A stretch of 64,000 nt of DNA from Duganella sp. 1224 (lineage in GTDB: Bacteria > Pseudomonadota > Gammaproteobacteria > Burkholderiales > Burkholderiaceae_D). The position numbers were made by a program, and so were the translations under genes. The stretch's first letter is position 1. The number at the start of each line of letters is the position of its first letter. A model generated the notes under the pieces. That model was not told the origin of the DNA. It searched no databases and saw only the letters and a program-made list of their open reading frames with translations. The stretch covers positions 2,232,001 through 2,296,000 of the forward strand of contig NZ_JACBYS010000001.1 of assembly GCF_013408245.1 (NCBI RefSeq). Reading direction: 5' to 3'. Below are positions 1 through 7,478 of this stretch, piece after piece.

Positions 1-9
1 GACTCCAGT

Positions 10-58
10 CCTACTAGAAGGTAGGCTACCATTCATTGACCTACCAACTAATAGATAG
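10..58. promoter_or_regulatory. Two candidate TetR operators upstream of the DUF308 gene
   Basis: Two palindromes are visible. CCTACTAGAAGGTAGG at 10-25 has arms CCTAC/GTAGG. CTACCAACTAATAGATAG at 41-58 is an imperfect copy of the site at 5099-5116. The first site matches the palindrome in front of the tetR gene (4368-4383) at 15 of 16 bases. Inference: these are binding sites for the TetR protein encoded at 4393-4977. A Shine-Dalgarno-like AAAGGA follows at about 71 for the gene at 83. Confidence 0.65.
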
Positions 59-82
59 CAAACACTCTGCAAAGGATATTCC

Positions 83-649
83 ATGAACCAAGCCTCCACC
101 ACGGCCGCTTTCTCCGCGAATGAAAGCTGGCTGAAAACCTACTACTTCACCCGCGCCGCCGTTGCCGCCGCCTGGGTGTTTCTTGCACTGAATGCCGACC
201 AGAGCGGCCCGCTGGCTGCCATGCTGTTCGTGTTCTACCCGCTGTGGGACGCCGTGGCCAACCTGGTCGATGGCGCGCGCAGCGGTGGCATCTCCCGCAA
301 CCATACCCAGCAGTTCAATGTCATCGTCAGCCTGGCGGTCGCCGTTGGCGTCTATCTCGCCCTGCCCGACATGCATCGCGTGCTGAGCGTGTTCGGCGTC
401 TGGGCCATCCTGTCCGGCGTGCTGCAGCTGGGCACCGGATTGCGCCGCCGTAAGCAGTATGGCGCGCAGTGGGCGATGATCCTGAGCGGCGCGCAATCGG
501 CGCTGGCCGGCGGCGTGTTCATCTTCCAGGCGCAGGCGGCCGCCACGCCGACTGTCGCCACTGTGGCCGGCTACGCCGGGTTTGGCGCCTTTTATTTCCT
601 GGTGTCCGCCCTGTCCCTGAGCATCAGCGGCCTGCGCCGCGACAAATAA
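83..649 (+). CDS. DUF308 (HdeD-like) integral membrane protein
   Basis: The 188-residue protein is almost entirely hydrophobic, with about six predicted membrane spans near residues 22-41, 47-65, 82-100, 104-122, 131-151 and 157-180. This matches the layout of the DUF308/HdeD family, inner-membrane proteins linked in enterobacteria to acid stress but of unknown molecular function. The ATG is preceded by AAAGGA at good spacing, and two TetR-type palindromes lie just upstream. The next gene starts 15 bases after the stop with its own strong ribosome site, so the two are probably co-transcribed. The assignment to DUF308 rests on topology and general sequence character. The link to stress is only by family analogy. 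Confidence 0.7.
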   Translation: MNQASTTAAFSANESWLKTYYFTRAAVAAAWVFLALNADQSGPLAAMLFVFYPLWDAVANLVDGARSGGISRNHTQQFNVIVSLAVAVGVYLALPDMHRVLSVFGVWAILSGVLQLGTGLRRRKQYGAQWAMILSGAQSALAGGVFIFQAQAAATPTVATVAGYAGFGAFYFLVSALSLSISGLRRDK

Positions 650-664
650 ACGCAAGGAGCCACC

Positions 665-865
665 ATGGCCAGCCATCCTGTCACGCCGGTCGCCTCGGTC
701 TCCGCGATCCGCTGCGCCCGGATCAGGACCGGCGAGCGCCAGGCCACCTATTTTGCCCAACTGGAAGAATGGCGGTTCTACTCGCACATGCTGGCCGCGG
801 AACGCCGCCAGCGTGAGCGGGACGCCGTCCCGTTTCCCCACCCCGCTGACGACAGCGCCGCTTAA
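665..865 (+). CDS. Small hypothetical protein, 66 residues
   Basis: This short frame starts at an ATG with AAGGAG ideally placed seven bases upstream and ends one base before the next gene, so it is very likely translated. The protein is hydrophilic and rich in Arg and Glu. A possible short helix around residues 28-52 (motif EEWRFYSHMLAAERRQRER) follows a Ser/Val/Ala-rich N terminus. There is no signal peptide, membrane span or motif that I recognise. It sits between the DUF308 gene and the secreted peptidase, in what looks like one transcript under the TetR-type palindromes at 10-58. No function is proposed. Confidence 0.65.
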   Translation: MASHPVTPVASVSAIRCARIRTGERQATYFAQLEEWRFYSHMLAAERRQRERDAVPFPHPADDSAA

Positions 866-866
866 C

Positions 867-2558
867 ATGCCGATCAAGACCCTGCTTCTCGCCACATCGC
901 TGTCGATGCCGCTGCTCGCCGCCGCGCAGCCTGCCACCCTGCCCAAACTGGACCTGCTGATGATGCCGCACCAGCACGGCGCCGAGGTCGACGCCATCGG
1001 CGTCCGGCTGACCATCGACAATCCGCACCTGGCGCCCGGCGCCAGCCTGCTGACCATGCCGACCTACGCGGTGTCGATCGACGTGCCGGCTTACGCGGCC
1101 GACGCGATCGAGGCCCGCGACGATGCCGGTCCGCTGACGCTGACGGTCAAGGAAGGCGAGCCCGATCCGTCGATGGTGTTCCGAGACTACCTGGTTGGCC
1201 GCGCCACGGTCGGCAACGTGGTGGTGCGCTACACCGGCAAGCCGCGCGCGGTGGACGCCCACACCCGCAACGGCCCGCTGTACGATTTGCGCGCCGAGGC
1301 CGGCGGCCTGCTGGGCGCCGGCATGTACTTCCTGGCCCTGCCCGCGGACGAGCGCCGCTACCAGATCACGCTGGACTGGGACCTGTCGCAGGCCGCGCCC
1401 GGCACGCGCGGCGTCTGGAGCCTGGGTGAAGGCCGGCAGACGCTGGCCGGCACCAGCGGCGACCTGTTCCAGAGCGGCTTCGCCATCGGCCCGGTGAAGA
1501 GCCTGCCGGCCGACGGTCGCGGCCCGTTCGCGCTGTACTGGCTGAGCGAACCGCCGTTCGACATGGCGCGCCTGGCCGCCGACACCCAGGCCATGTACCG
1601 CGCCATGGCCAGCTTCTTCCAGGATCAGGGCACCACCTACCGCATCTTCGCGCGCCGCAATCCCTACCCGTCCTCCGGCGGCTCGGGCTGGACCCGTTCG
1701 TTTGTGTTCGGCTACGGTTCGGACGGCGCCAACGCCGACGACCAGAAACTGCTGCTGACGCACGAAATGGTGCACAACTGGCCGCGCCTGGATGACAACG
1801 ACCTCAGCACCACCGCCTGGTACACCGAGGGCACGGCCGAGTACTACACCGCCGTGCTGTTGTACCGCAACCAGTCGATCACGCTCGACAAGTTCGCCGA
1901 ACTGGTCAACAAGCACACCGAGGATTACATGACCAGCCCGTTCATCCACACCAGCAATCAGCAGGCCGGCGAGCAGTTCTGGTCCGACACGCGCGCGCAA
2001 CGCCTGCCCTATGTGCGCGGCTTTCTGTACTTCCTGCGCCTTAACGCGCAACTGCGCGAACACACGCAGGGCCGGCGCGGCGTCGACGACCTGGTGCTGG
2101 AGGTGCTGCGGCGCCAGCGCGCCGGCCAGCAGGTGCGCGCCGCCGACTGGCGCACGATGGTGGTCGGCGAACTGGGCGAGCCCGCCGGCCGCGACTACGA
2201 CGACATGGTCAGCGGCAAGCTGATCGAACCACCGGCGTCGGCGCTGGCGCCATGCCTGGCGCGCTCGCTCAGGCAGGTGCGCGCGTTCGACCTCGGCTTC
2301 GACGAGATGAGCCACACCGTGGTGCGCCGCCTGCGCGCCGGCTCGCAGGCGGCACTGGCGGGACTGGCCGAGGGCGACCAGATCGCGTCGATGGACAACC
2401 TGCAACAGGCCCGCAAGGACGAAACCGGCATGCTGTCGCTGCTGGTCACGCGCGACGGCCAGCAGCGGCGCATCAGCTACCTGCCGCGCGCGCAGCCGGC
2501 ACCGGTGTGGCGGTGGACGGTGTCGCCGGCCAGCGCGGCGGCCCGTTGCGGTTTTTAA
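867..2558 (+). CDS. Secreted M61-like zinc aminopeptidase with PDZ-like tail
   Basis: The start at 867 gives a clear signal peptide (MPIKTLLLATSLSMPLLAAA); upstream in-frame starts would bury it. The 563-residue product carries the zinc motif HEMVHNW at about residues 299-305, and the third ligand is expected in WYTEGTAEY near residue 321. This HExxH plus downstream WxxEG pattern is typical of family M61 (glycyl aminopeptidase) and related gluzincins. Residues of about 480-550 resemble a PDZ domain (RAGSQAALAGLAEGDQI). Such proteins act in the periplasm or outside the cell on peptides. No good ribosome site precedes the ATG, which lies one base after the stop of the 66-residue gene, so translation may be coupled. 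A terminator-like hairpin follows. Confidence 0.8.
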   Translation: MPIKTLLLATSLSMPLLAAAQPATLPKLDLLMMPHQHGAEVDAIGVRLTIDNPHLAPGASLLTMPTYAVSIDVPAYAADAIEARDDAGPLTLTVKEGEPDPSMVFRDYLVGRATVGNVVVRYTGKPRAVDAHTRNGPLYDLRAEAGGLLGAGMYFLALPADERRYQITLDWDLSQAAPGTRGVWSLGEGRQTLAGTSGDLFQSGFAIGPVKSLPADGRGPFALYWLSEPPFDMARLAADTQAMYRAMASFFQDQGTTYRIFARRNPYPSSGGSGWTRSFVFGYGSDGANADDQKLLLTHEMVHNWPRLDDNDLSTTAWYTEGTAEYYTAVLLYRNQSITLDKFAELVNKHTEDYMTSPFIHTSNQQAGEQFWSDTRAQRLPYVRGFLYFLRLNAQLREHTQGRRGVDDLVLEVLRRQRAGQQVRAADWRTMVVGELGEPAGRDYDDMVSGKLIEPPASALAPCLARSLRQVRAFDLGFDEMSHTVVRRLRAGSQAALAGLAEGDQIASMDNLQQARKDETGMLSLLVTRDGQQRRISYLPRAQPAPVWRWTVSPASAAARCGF

Positions 2559-2592
2559 GCCGGGCCGCCTGGCCCGGCTGACGATTGTTTTC
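2558..2592 (+). terminator. Rho-independent terminator-like hairpin after the M61 peptidase gene
   Basis: A perfect 9-bp stem AGCCGGGCC/GGCCCGGCT with a 4-base loop starts at the last base of the stop codon and is followed by a T-rich stretch (GATTGTTTTCC). The T run is interrupted, so termination may be partial, and the next gene starts only six bases further on. Confidence 0.55.
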
Positions 2593-2597
2593 CCATC

Positions 2598-4382
2598 ATG
2601 ACCAGCCTTTCCCCGCATTTCAACGAAGAAGCGCGCCTGGGCGCGCTGCGCAGCCTGCGCCTGCTGGACACCGCGCCCAGCAAAGCCTTTGACCGCATCA
2701 CGCGCATCGCCAGCCGGCTGCTGCGCGTGCCGATCTCCTCGATTTCGCTGCTGGACCGCGACCGCCAGTATTTCAAGTCGCGCGTTGGCTTCGACCTGGT
2801 CGAGGCGCCGCGCGAGGACGCGCCCTGCAACTGGACCATCCGCGGCGAGCGCGTGTGCGTGATCCCCGACCTGTTGCACGATGAGCGCTTCGGCCACACG
2901 CCGCTGGTGCGGCGCGGCGGCATGCGCGCCTACGCCGGCGCGCCGCTGATCACCCGCACCGGCCACAGCCTTGGCACGCTGTGCGTGATGGACACCCAGC
3001 CGCGCCGCTTCGACGACGACGAGGTGGCGGTGCTGGCCGAGCTGGCGGCGATGGTGATGGCCCAGATCGAGCTGCAAAACAGCATCGGCCGCATCCACCC
3101 GGTCAGCGGCTATCCCAACGAATACCAGTTGATCGACGATCTGGACGACCTGGCCGAGCGCCAGCCCGGCGTGCGCCGCGCCGCGCTGCTGGTGGAAAGC
3201 GTCACCGCGCGCCAGATGCAGCAAGGGGTGCGGGTGTTCGGCGCCACCTTCGTCGAAAGCCTGATCCAAAGCTCGACCGAGCGCATCCGGCGCGCGCTCG
3301 ATCCGCGCGCCCGGCTGTATCACCTGAGCGCGGCGCGCTGCGTGGTCCTGCTGGAGGACGGCGCCAACGCGCCCGAGGCGACGGCGCGCCAGTTGCATCT
3401 GAGCCTGCGCGATCCGATCGACTGCAACGGCGTGCCGGTGCGCGCCGAGCCGGCCATCGGCATCGATGTGTTCGTGCCTGGCCAGGTGGCCGCGCGCGAT
3501 GCGCTGCGCCGCCTGTACAGCGCGGTGGACGACGCGCGCGGCACGCCGGCCCGCACCGCCGCCTACGCCGCCAGCCACGACCGCCACCACGCGCGCCGCT
3601 TCCAGCTGCTGGCCGGCCTGGCCGGCGCCCTGCAGGCCGAGGACCAGCTGTCGCTGGTGTACCAGCCGCGTGTCGACCTCGACGGCCGGCCGCGTGGCGC
3701 TGAAGCGTTGCTGCGCTGGCGCGATCCGCGCCATGGCGACATCTCGCCGGCCGAGTTCGTGCCGCTGGCCGAAGAGACCGCGCTGATCGGCGCGCTGACG
3801 CGCTGGGTGCTGCACCACGCGCTGGCGCAACTGGCGCGCTGGCGCGCCGCCGGCGTTACGCTCAAGCTGTCGATCAATGTGTCGGCCGCCGACCTGGAAG
3901 AGCCGGGCTTCGCCGGCTGCGTCGCCACGCTGCTGGCACGGCATGGCGTGCCGCCGGCGGCGATCGAGCTGGAATTCACCGAAAGCATGCTGGCCCGCGA
4001 CGACGGCCGCGTCATCACCCAGCTGCGGGCGCTGCGCGCCATGGGCATCGACATCGCCATCGACGATTTCGGCACCGGCTACAGCAGCCTGGCCTACCTG
4101 CAGAAGCTGCCCGCCAGCGTGCTGAAGATCGACCGCGCCTTCATCGGCGACCTGACCGCCAGCGCCCACGACCAGAAACTGGTGCGCGCCATCCTGCGCA
4201 TGGCGCACGACCTCGGCTACCGGGTGGTGGCGGAAGGCGTCGAGTCGGCCCAGTGCGCGGCGCTGCTGCGCGCCTGGGGCTGCGACGAGGCGCAGGGCTA
4301 CCACTTCGCCAGGCCGCTCGGCGCCGAGGCACTGATAAAATACTTTGGTGCCATGCTTGACTCCAAACCTACCAGAAGGTAG
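2598..4382 (+). CDS. GAF-(degenerate GGDEF)-EAL cyclic-di-GMP phosphodiesterase
   Basis: The 594-residue cytoplasmic protein has three parts. An N-terminal GAF domain spans about residues 20-155. A GGDEF-like segment follows at about 160-310; its entry motif HPVSGYPNE resembles the usual HPLTGLPNR, but no GGDEF signature is present where one is expected. A complete EAL domain spans about 335-590. The EAL domain keeps EALLRW, the ELEFTES glutamate, IDDFGTGYSSL, LKIDRAFI and VVAEGVE, so hydrolysis of c-di-GMP is expected, with the GAF and dead GGDEF domains regulating it. No membrane span is present, so the protein is a soluble sensor. Its last codons and TAG stop lie inside the palindrome in front of tetR, an unusual coding/operator overlap. 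Confidence 0.9.
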   Translation: MTSLSPHFNEEARLGALRSLRLLDTAPSKAFDRITRIASRLLRVPISSISLLDRDRQYFKSRVGFDLVEAPREDAPCNWTIRGERVCVIPDLLHDERFGHTPLVRRGGMRAYAGAPLITRTGHSLGTLCVMDTQPRRFDDDEVAVLAELAAMVMAQIELQNSIGRIHPVSGYPNEYQLIDDLDDLAERQPGVRRAALLVESVTARQMQQGVRVFGATFVESLIQSSTERIRRALDPRARLYHLSAARCVVLLEDGANAPEATARQLHLSLRDPIDCNGVPVRAEPAIGIDVFVPGQVAARDALRRLYSAVDDARGTPARTAAYAASHDRHHARRFQLLAGLAGALQAEDQLSLVYQPRVDLDGRPRGAEALLRWRDPRHGDISPAEFVPLAEETALIGALTRWVLHHALAQLARWRAAGVTLKLSINVSAADLEEPGFAGCVATLLARHGVPPAAIELEFTESMLARDDGRVITQLRALRAMGIDIAIDDFGTGYSSLAYLQKLPASVLKIDRAFIGDLTASAHDQKLVRAILRMAHDLGYRVVAEGVESAQCAALLRAWGCDEAQGYHFARPLGAEALIKYFGAMLDSKPTRR

Positions 4383-4383
4383 G
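4368..4383. promoter_or_regulatory. Candidate TetR autoregulatory operator
   Basis: CCTACCAGAAGGTAGG is a perfect palindrome with 6-bp arms around AGAA. It covers the stop codon of the EAL gene, and its right half (AGAAGGTAGG) doubles as the ribosome site of tetR, so bound repressor would cover the translation start region. Near-identical sites lie at 10-25 and 5099-5116. Confidence 0.7.
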
Positions 4384-4392
4384 ATGTTCGAC

Positions 4393-4977
4393 ATGAACAA
4401 AACTTCTTCTACCGCCGACGATATCCTGGCCTGCTCGCGGGCGCTGATCGTCAGTGGCGGCTACAACGGCTTCAGCTACGCGGACATCGCCGACGTGGTC
4501 GGCATCCGCAAGCCCAGCATCCACCACCACTTCCCCAGCAAGGCCGATCTGGTCAAAACGCTGGTGGAACGCTACCTGGCCGACGCCCGCGAGGGCTTCG
4601 CCAATCTGGAACTGGCGGCGCCCAATCCGCTCGACCAGCTGCGCATCTACATTGATCACTGGAAGGCCTGCATCAGCGACGGCAGCCGGCCGTTCTGCGT
4701 GTGCGCGCTGCTGGCCAACGAGTTGCCGGTGCTGCCGGAAGAAGTCGCGCTGCAGGTGCGCGCCTACTTCCGCTTCCTGTCGGGCTGGCTGACCAGCGTG
4801 CTGGAACGCGGCGCGGCGCAAGGAGTCATCACGCTGAACGGTCCGCCACGGGTCGAGGCCGAGGCATTCATGGCCACCGTGCATGGCGCCATGCTGTCGG
4901 CGCGCGCTTATGGCGACGGCAGCGTGTTCGGCGCCATCACCGAGCCGCTGCTGGCGCGCCTGGCGGCCAAGGGCTGA
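4393..4977 (+). CDS. TetR/AcrR family regulator, NemR-like
   Basis: The 194-residue protein has a TetR helix-turn-helix at about residues 27-47 (YADIADVVGIRKPSIHHHF), followed by a ligand domain with two close cysteines in PFCVCALLANELP. The arrangement resembles the NemR branch of TetR proteins, in which a cysteine near this place senses electrophiles and reactive chlorine; that resemblance is by eye. ATG 4393 is preferred because AGAAGGTAGG is then 9 bases upstream; ATG 4384 is possible, and the frame also stays open back to TTG 4345. Palindromes overlapping its own ribosome site and lying before the gene at 83 and the operon at 5120 suggest it represses itself and both units. Confidence 0.85.
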   Translation: MNKTSSTADDILACSRALIVSGGYNGFSYADIADVVGIRKPSIHHHFPSKADLVKTLVERYLADAREGFANLELAAPNPLDQLRIYIDHWKACISDGSRPFCVCALLANELPVLPEEVALQVRAYFRFLSGWLTSVLERGAAQGVITLNGPPRVEAEAFMATVHGAMLSARAYGDGSVFGAITEPLLARLAAKG

Positions 4978-5098
4978 GCGCGGCCCGCGCCGCGCCTTTA
5001 CGGCCGGCGTGGCCGCCGCGGCCCCAAGATTTTGTCGGAAGATCTCCGCAGCCTGTCGGCGCACTGCATCGAGATCCCTTTTTTTTTGCGCCACAAAT

Positions 5099-5116
5099 CT
5101 ACCAACTAGTAGGTAT
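5099..5116. promoter_or_regulatory. Candidate TetR operator of the redox operon
   Basis: CTACCAACTAGTAGGTAT is a near-palindrome whose outer TACC/GGTA arms and central ACTAGT are symmetric. It ends four bases before ATG 5120 and covers the probable ribosome site AGTAGGT. It is the closest partner of the site at 41-58. A long T run at 5079-5088 precedes it. Confidence 0.65.
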
Positions 5117-5119
5117 ATT

Positions 5120-5770
5120 ATGAAAAACACTGTTACCCGCATCACCGTTCGCGCCCTGATCGCCGCCGCCACCCTGGGTCTGCCAGCCGCCTACCTCGCA
5201 CTGCCGGCCACCGCCCAGGCGCAGGCGCCGCACGCCGCTCCGACCAATATCCGCGGCAGCATCGTCTCGTTCGCCAACAACACCATCAAGGTCAAGACGC
5301 GCGAAGGCAAGATGGTGGACGTCACCCTGGCCGAAGGCGGCCGCGTGGCCGGCGTGGCGCGCGCCGCCGTGACCGACATCAAGCCGGGCGACTTCGTCGG
5401 CATCGCCTCGCTGGCCAAAGCCGATGGCGGCGACGGCGCGCTGGAAGTGCTGATCTTCCCGCCGGCCATGAAGGGCACCGGCGAAGGCAGCTACGGTTGG
5501 GATCTGAAGCCGAACAGCAGCATGACCAACGCCACCGTGGCCGATGCCGTCAAGGGCGTGGACGGCCACACCGTCACCGTGTCCTACCACGGCAAGGAGA
5601 AGAAGATCGCCATCGCCGACGGCACGCCGGTGGTGACGCTGGCGCCGGCCAGCACCAAGGACCTGGTCGCCGGCGCCATCGTCTTCATCCCGGCCACCAA
5701 GAACGACAAGGGCAACCTGGTCGCGCAGCAACTGGTGGTGGGCACCAACGGCGTCGTGCCACCGATGTAA
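5120..5770 (+). CDS. Periplasmic DUF5666-like protein
   Basis: The start at 5120 gives a 216-residue protein with a standard signal peptide ending near residue 34 (cleavage after TAQA). The mature part is built of short beta-rich segments, such as IRGSIVSFANNTIKVKTREG and a second copy-like stretch (GHTVTVSYHGKEKKIAIADG). Each is followed by a statement-like GDFVGI or AGAIVFI turn, as in DUF5666/OB-like periplasmic repeats. No enzyme motif is visible. It is the first gene of a unit with a cytochrome b561 and a molybdopterin oxidoreductase, so a role as a periplasmic accessory or ligand-binding subunit of that redox pair is plausible but unproven. A TetR-type operator overlaps its translation start. 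Confidence 0.65.
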   Translation: MKNTVTRITVRALIAAATLGLPAAYLALPATAQAQAPHAAPTNIRGSIVSFANNTIKVKTREGKMVDVTLAEGGRVAGVARAAVTDIKPGDFVGIASLAKADGGDGALEVLIFPPAMKGTGEGSYGWDLKPNSSMTNATVADAVKGVDGHTVTVSYHGKEKKIAIADGTPVVTLAPASTKDLVAGAIVFIPATKNDKGNLVAQQLVVGTNGVVPPM

Positions 5771-5821
5771 TCCCGGCGGGCCGGCCCTGCCCCGGGCCGG
5801 CCTTCCCCCGCTGGAGCCGCC

Positions 5822-6655
5822 ATGAGCCCTGAAACCAACACCGTGCTGGTCCACCGGCATGCCATCCTGACCCGCATAACGCACTGGATCAACGCCGTCT
5901 GCCTCGGCTTCCTGCTGCTCAGCGGACTGCAAATCTTCAACGCCTGGCCCAGCCTGTACTGGGGCCAGTACGGGGCCGATGCCGACCATAGCTGGCTGAG
6001 CATCGGCGCCACGCAAGCACACGGCCAGACGCGCGGCAGCGTGCGCATCGGCGACACCGCGATTCCGACCACCGGCGTGCTGGGCCTGTCCAAGGTCGAC
6101 GGCCAACTGACCGAGCGCGCCTTCCCCACCTGGCTGACGCTGCCCTCCTACCAGGACCTGGCCGAAGGCCGCCGCTGGCACTTCTTTTTCGCCTGGTGCT
6201 TCGTGCTCAATGGCGCCGCCTACCTGGCGTATGCCGTGCTGAGCGGCCACCTGCGGCGCGACCTGCTGCCGTCGCGCAGCCAGTTGGCGCCGCGCCACGT
6301 GTGGCACGAGGTGCTCGACCACGCGCGCCTGCGCTTCCCCAAGGGCCAGGAGGCGCGGCGCTACAACGTGCTGCAGAAACTCAGCTACCTCGGCGTGATC
6401 GGCGTGCTGCTGCCGCTGATGGTGCTGACCGGCCTGACCATGTCGCCCGGCATGAACGCCGCCGCTCCCTTCCTGCTCGACCTGTTCGGCGGCCGCCAGT
6501 CGGCGCGTGCGCTGCACTTCATCAGCGCCGCGCTGCTGGTGACGTTCGTGGTGGTGCACATCGCCATGGTGCTGCTGTCCGGCGTCTGGAACAACCTGCG
6601 CTCGATGATCACCGGCCGCTACGCCATTGACGAAAGTGAACCCCACCATGACTGA
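5822..6655 (+). CDS. Cytochrome b561-type membrane subunit
   Basis: The 277-residue protein has about four membrane spans, near residues 20-37, 119-140, 190-215 and 232-255. Histidines sit where heme b ligands are expected: RITHW near residue 20, RRWHFFF near 121, and LHFISAALLVTFVVVHIAM near 233-247. This is the layout of the cytochrome b/b6 (Ni-hydrogenase cytochrome b) family, which passes electrons between quinol and a periplasmic partner. A soluble loop (about residues 40-115) lies between spans one and two. GGAG precedes the ATG. Its end overlaps the next gene by eight bases, so the two products are probably made together and form one electron chain. Confidence 0.85.
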   Translation: MSPETNTVLVHRHAILTRITHWINAVCLGFLLLSGLQIFNAWPSLYWGQYGADADHSWLSIGATQAHGQTRGSVRIGDTAIPTTGVLGLSKVDGQLTERAFPTWLTLPSYQDLAEGRRWHFFFAWCFVLNGAAYLAYAVLSGHLRRDLLPSRSQLAPRHVWHEVLDHARLRFPKGQEARRYNVLQKLSYLGVIGVLLPLMVLTGLTMSPGMNAAAPFLLDLFGGRQSARALHFISAALLVTFVVVHIAMVLLSGVWNNLRSMITGRYAIDESEPHHD

Positions 6656-7427
6656 CACACGACTGACACGCCGCCGCTTCCTGCTGGGCGGCGCCCTCGG
6701 GGCTGCTGCCGTCGCCCTCGGCGGCTGCGATGCCGGCGGCCAGGACACGCCGACCGGCCAACTCCTGCGCTCGGCCGAATCGCTGACGCTACAGGCGCAA
6801 CGACGTCTGCAAGGCAAACACGCGCTGGCGCGCGAATACACCGAGGCCGACATCTCGCCCACCTTCCGCGTCAACGGCAGCAGCATGCCGGACAGCGAAC
6901 TGTACGCCGCGCTGCTGGCCGACAAGTTTGCCGACTGGCGCCTGACGGTGGACGGCATGGTGGCGCGGCCGACGGCGTTTTCGCTGGCGGCGCTGAAGCT
7001 GATGCCGTCGCGCACCCAGATCACCCGCCACGACTGCGTCGAAGGCTGGAGCGCGATCGGCAAATGGACCGGCGTGCCGCTGGCCGAGGTGTTGCGCGCC
7101 ACCGGCGTGCTGCCGGGCGCGCGCTACGCGGTGTTCCACTGCGCCGACGAGCTGGAAAAGACCCTCGACGGCAGCGGCCGCTATTACGAAAGCATCGACC
7201 TGGTCGACGCCTTCCATCCGCAGACGCTGCTGGCCTACGGCATGAACGGCCAGGACCTGAGCGTCGGCCACGGCGCGCCGCTGCGCCTGCGCGTCGAGCG
7301 CCAGCTGGGCTACAAGCAGGCCAAATACCTGATGCGCATCGAGCTGGTCGACAACCTGCACGGGCTGTGGGGCGGCAACGGCGGCTACTGGGAAGACCGC
7401 GGCTACGACTGGTACGCCGGCATCTGA
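6648..7427 (+). CDS. Tat-exported molybdopterin-dependent oxidoreductase (sulfite oxidase/MsrP fold)
   Basis: The ATG at 6648 overlaps the cytochrome gene and yields a 259-residue protein starting with a twin-arginine signal (TRRRFLLGG) followed by LGGC, a possible lipobox. The key motif HDCVEGWS, at about residues 127-134, contains the cysteine expected to bind molybdenum in the sulfite oxidase/YedY(MsrP) family. The later SVGHGAPLRLRVERQLGYK stretch is typical of the same fold. MsrP repairs methionine sulfoxide in the periplasm using a membrane heme protein. Here the partner would be the b561 cytochrome rather than MsrQ. The substrate cannot be told from the sequence. Confidence 0.85.
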   Translation: MTDTRLTRRRFLLGGALGAAAVALGGCDAGGQDTPTGQLLRSAESLTLQAQRRLQGKHALAREYTEADISPTFRVNGSSMPDSELYAALLADKFADWRLTVDGMVARPTAFSLAALKLMPSRTQITRHDCVEGWSAIGKWTGVPLAEVLRATGVLPGARYAVFHCADELEKTLDGSGRYYESIDLVDAFHPQTLLAYGMNGQDLSVGHGAPLRLRVERQLGYKQAKYLMRIELVDNLHGLWGGNGGYWEDRGYDWYAGI

Positions 7428-7430
7428 CAT

Positions 7431-7454
7431 CCGCCGCCGCCACGCCGGCGGCGG
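7431..7454. other. GC-rich hairpin between oxidoreductase and chemoreceptor genes
   Basis: Perfect 9-bp arms CCGCCGCCG and CGGCGGCGG with a 6-base loop lie directly after the stop codon at 7427. There is no T run, so this is more likely an mRNA-stabilising or weak pausing structure than a terminator. Confidence 0.4.
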
Positions 7455-7478
7455 CCACCTACCGAACCACACATCGCC

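Noticed and set aside
723..4400. Very long open frame (about 1225 codons) on the minus strand opposite the peptidase and EAL genes
   Set aside because: It is the antisense shadow of two well-supported genes in GC-rich DNA. Its product is Arg/Gly/Ala/His-rich with no domain and no ribosome site.
5771..5803. GGGCCGGCC hairpin between the DUF5666-like and cytochrome genes as terminator
   Set aside because: There is no T run after it and the genes look like one operon. At most it is an mRNA structure.
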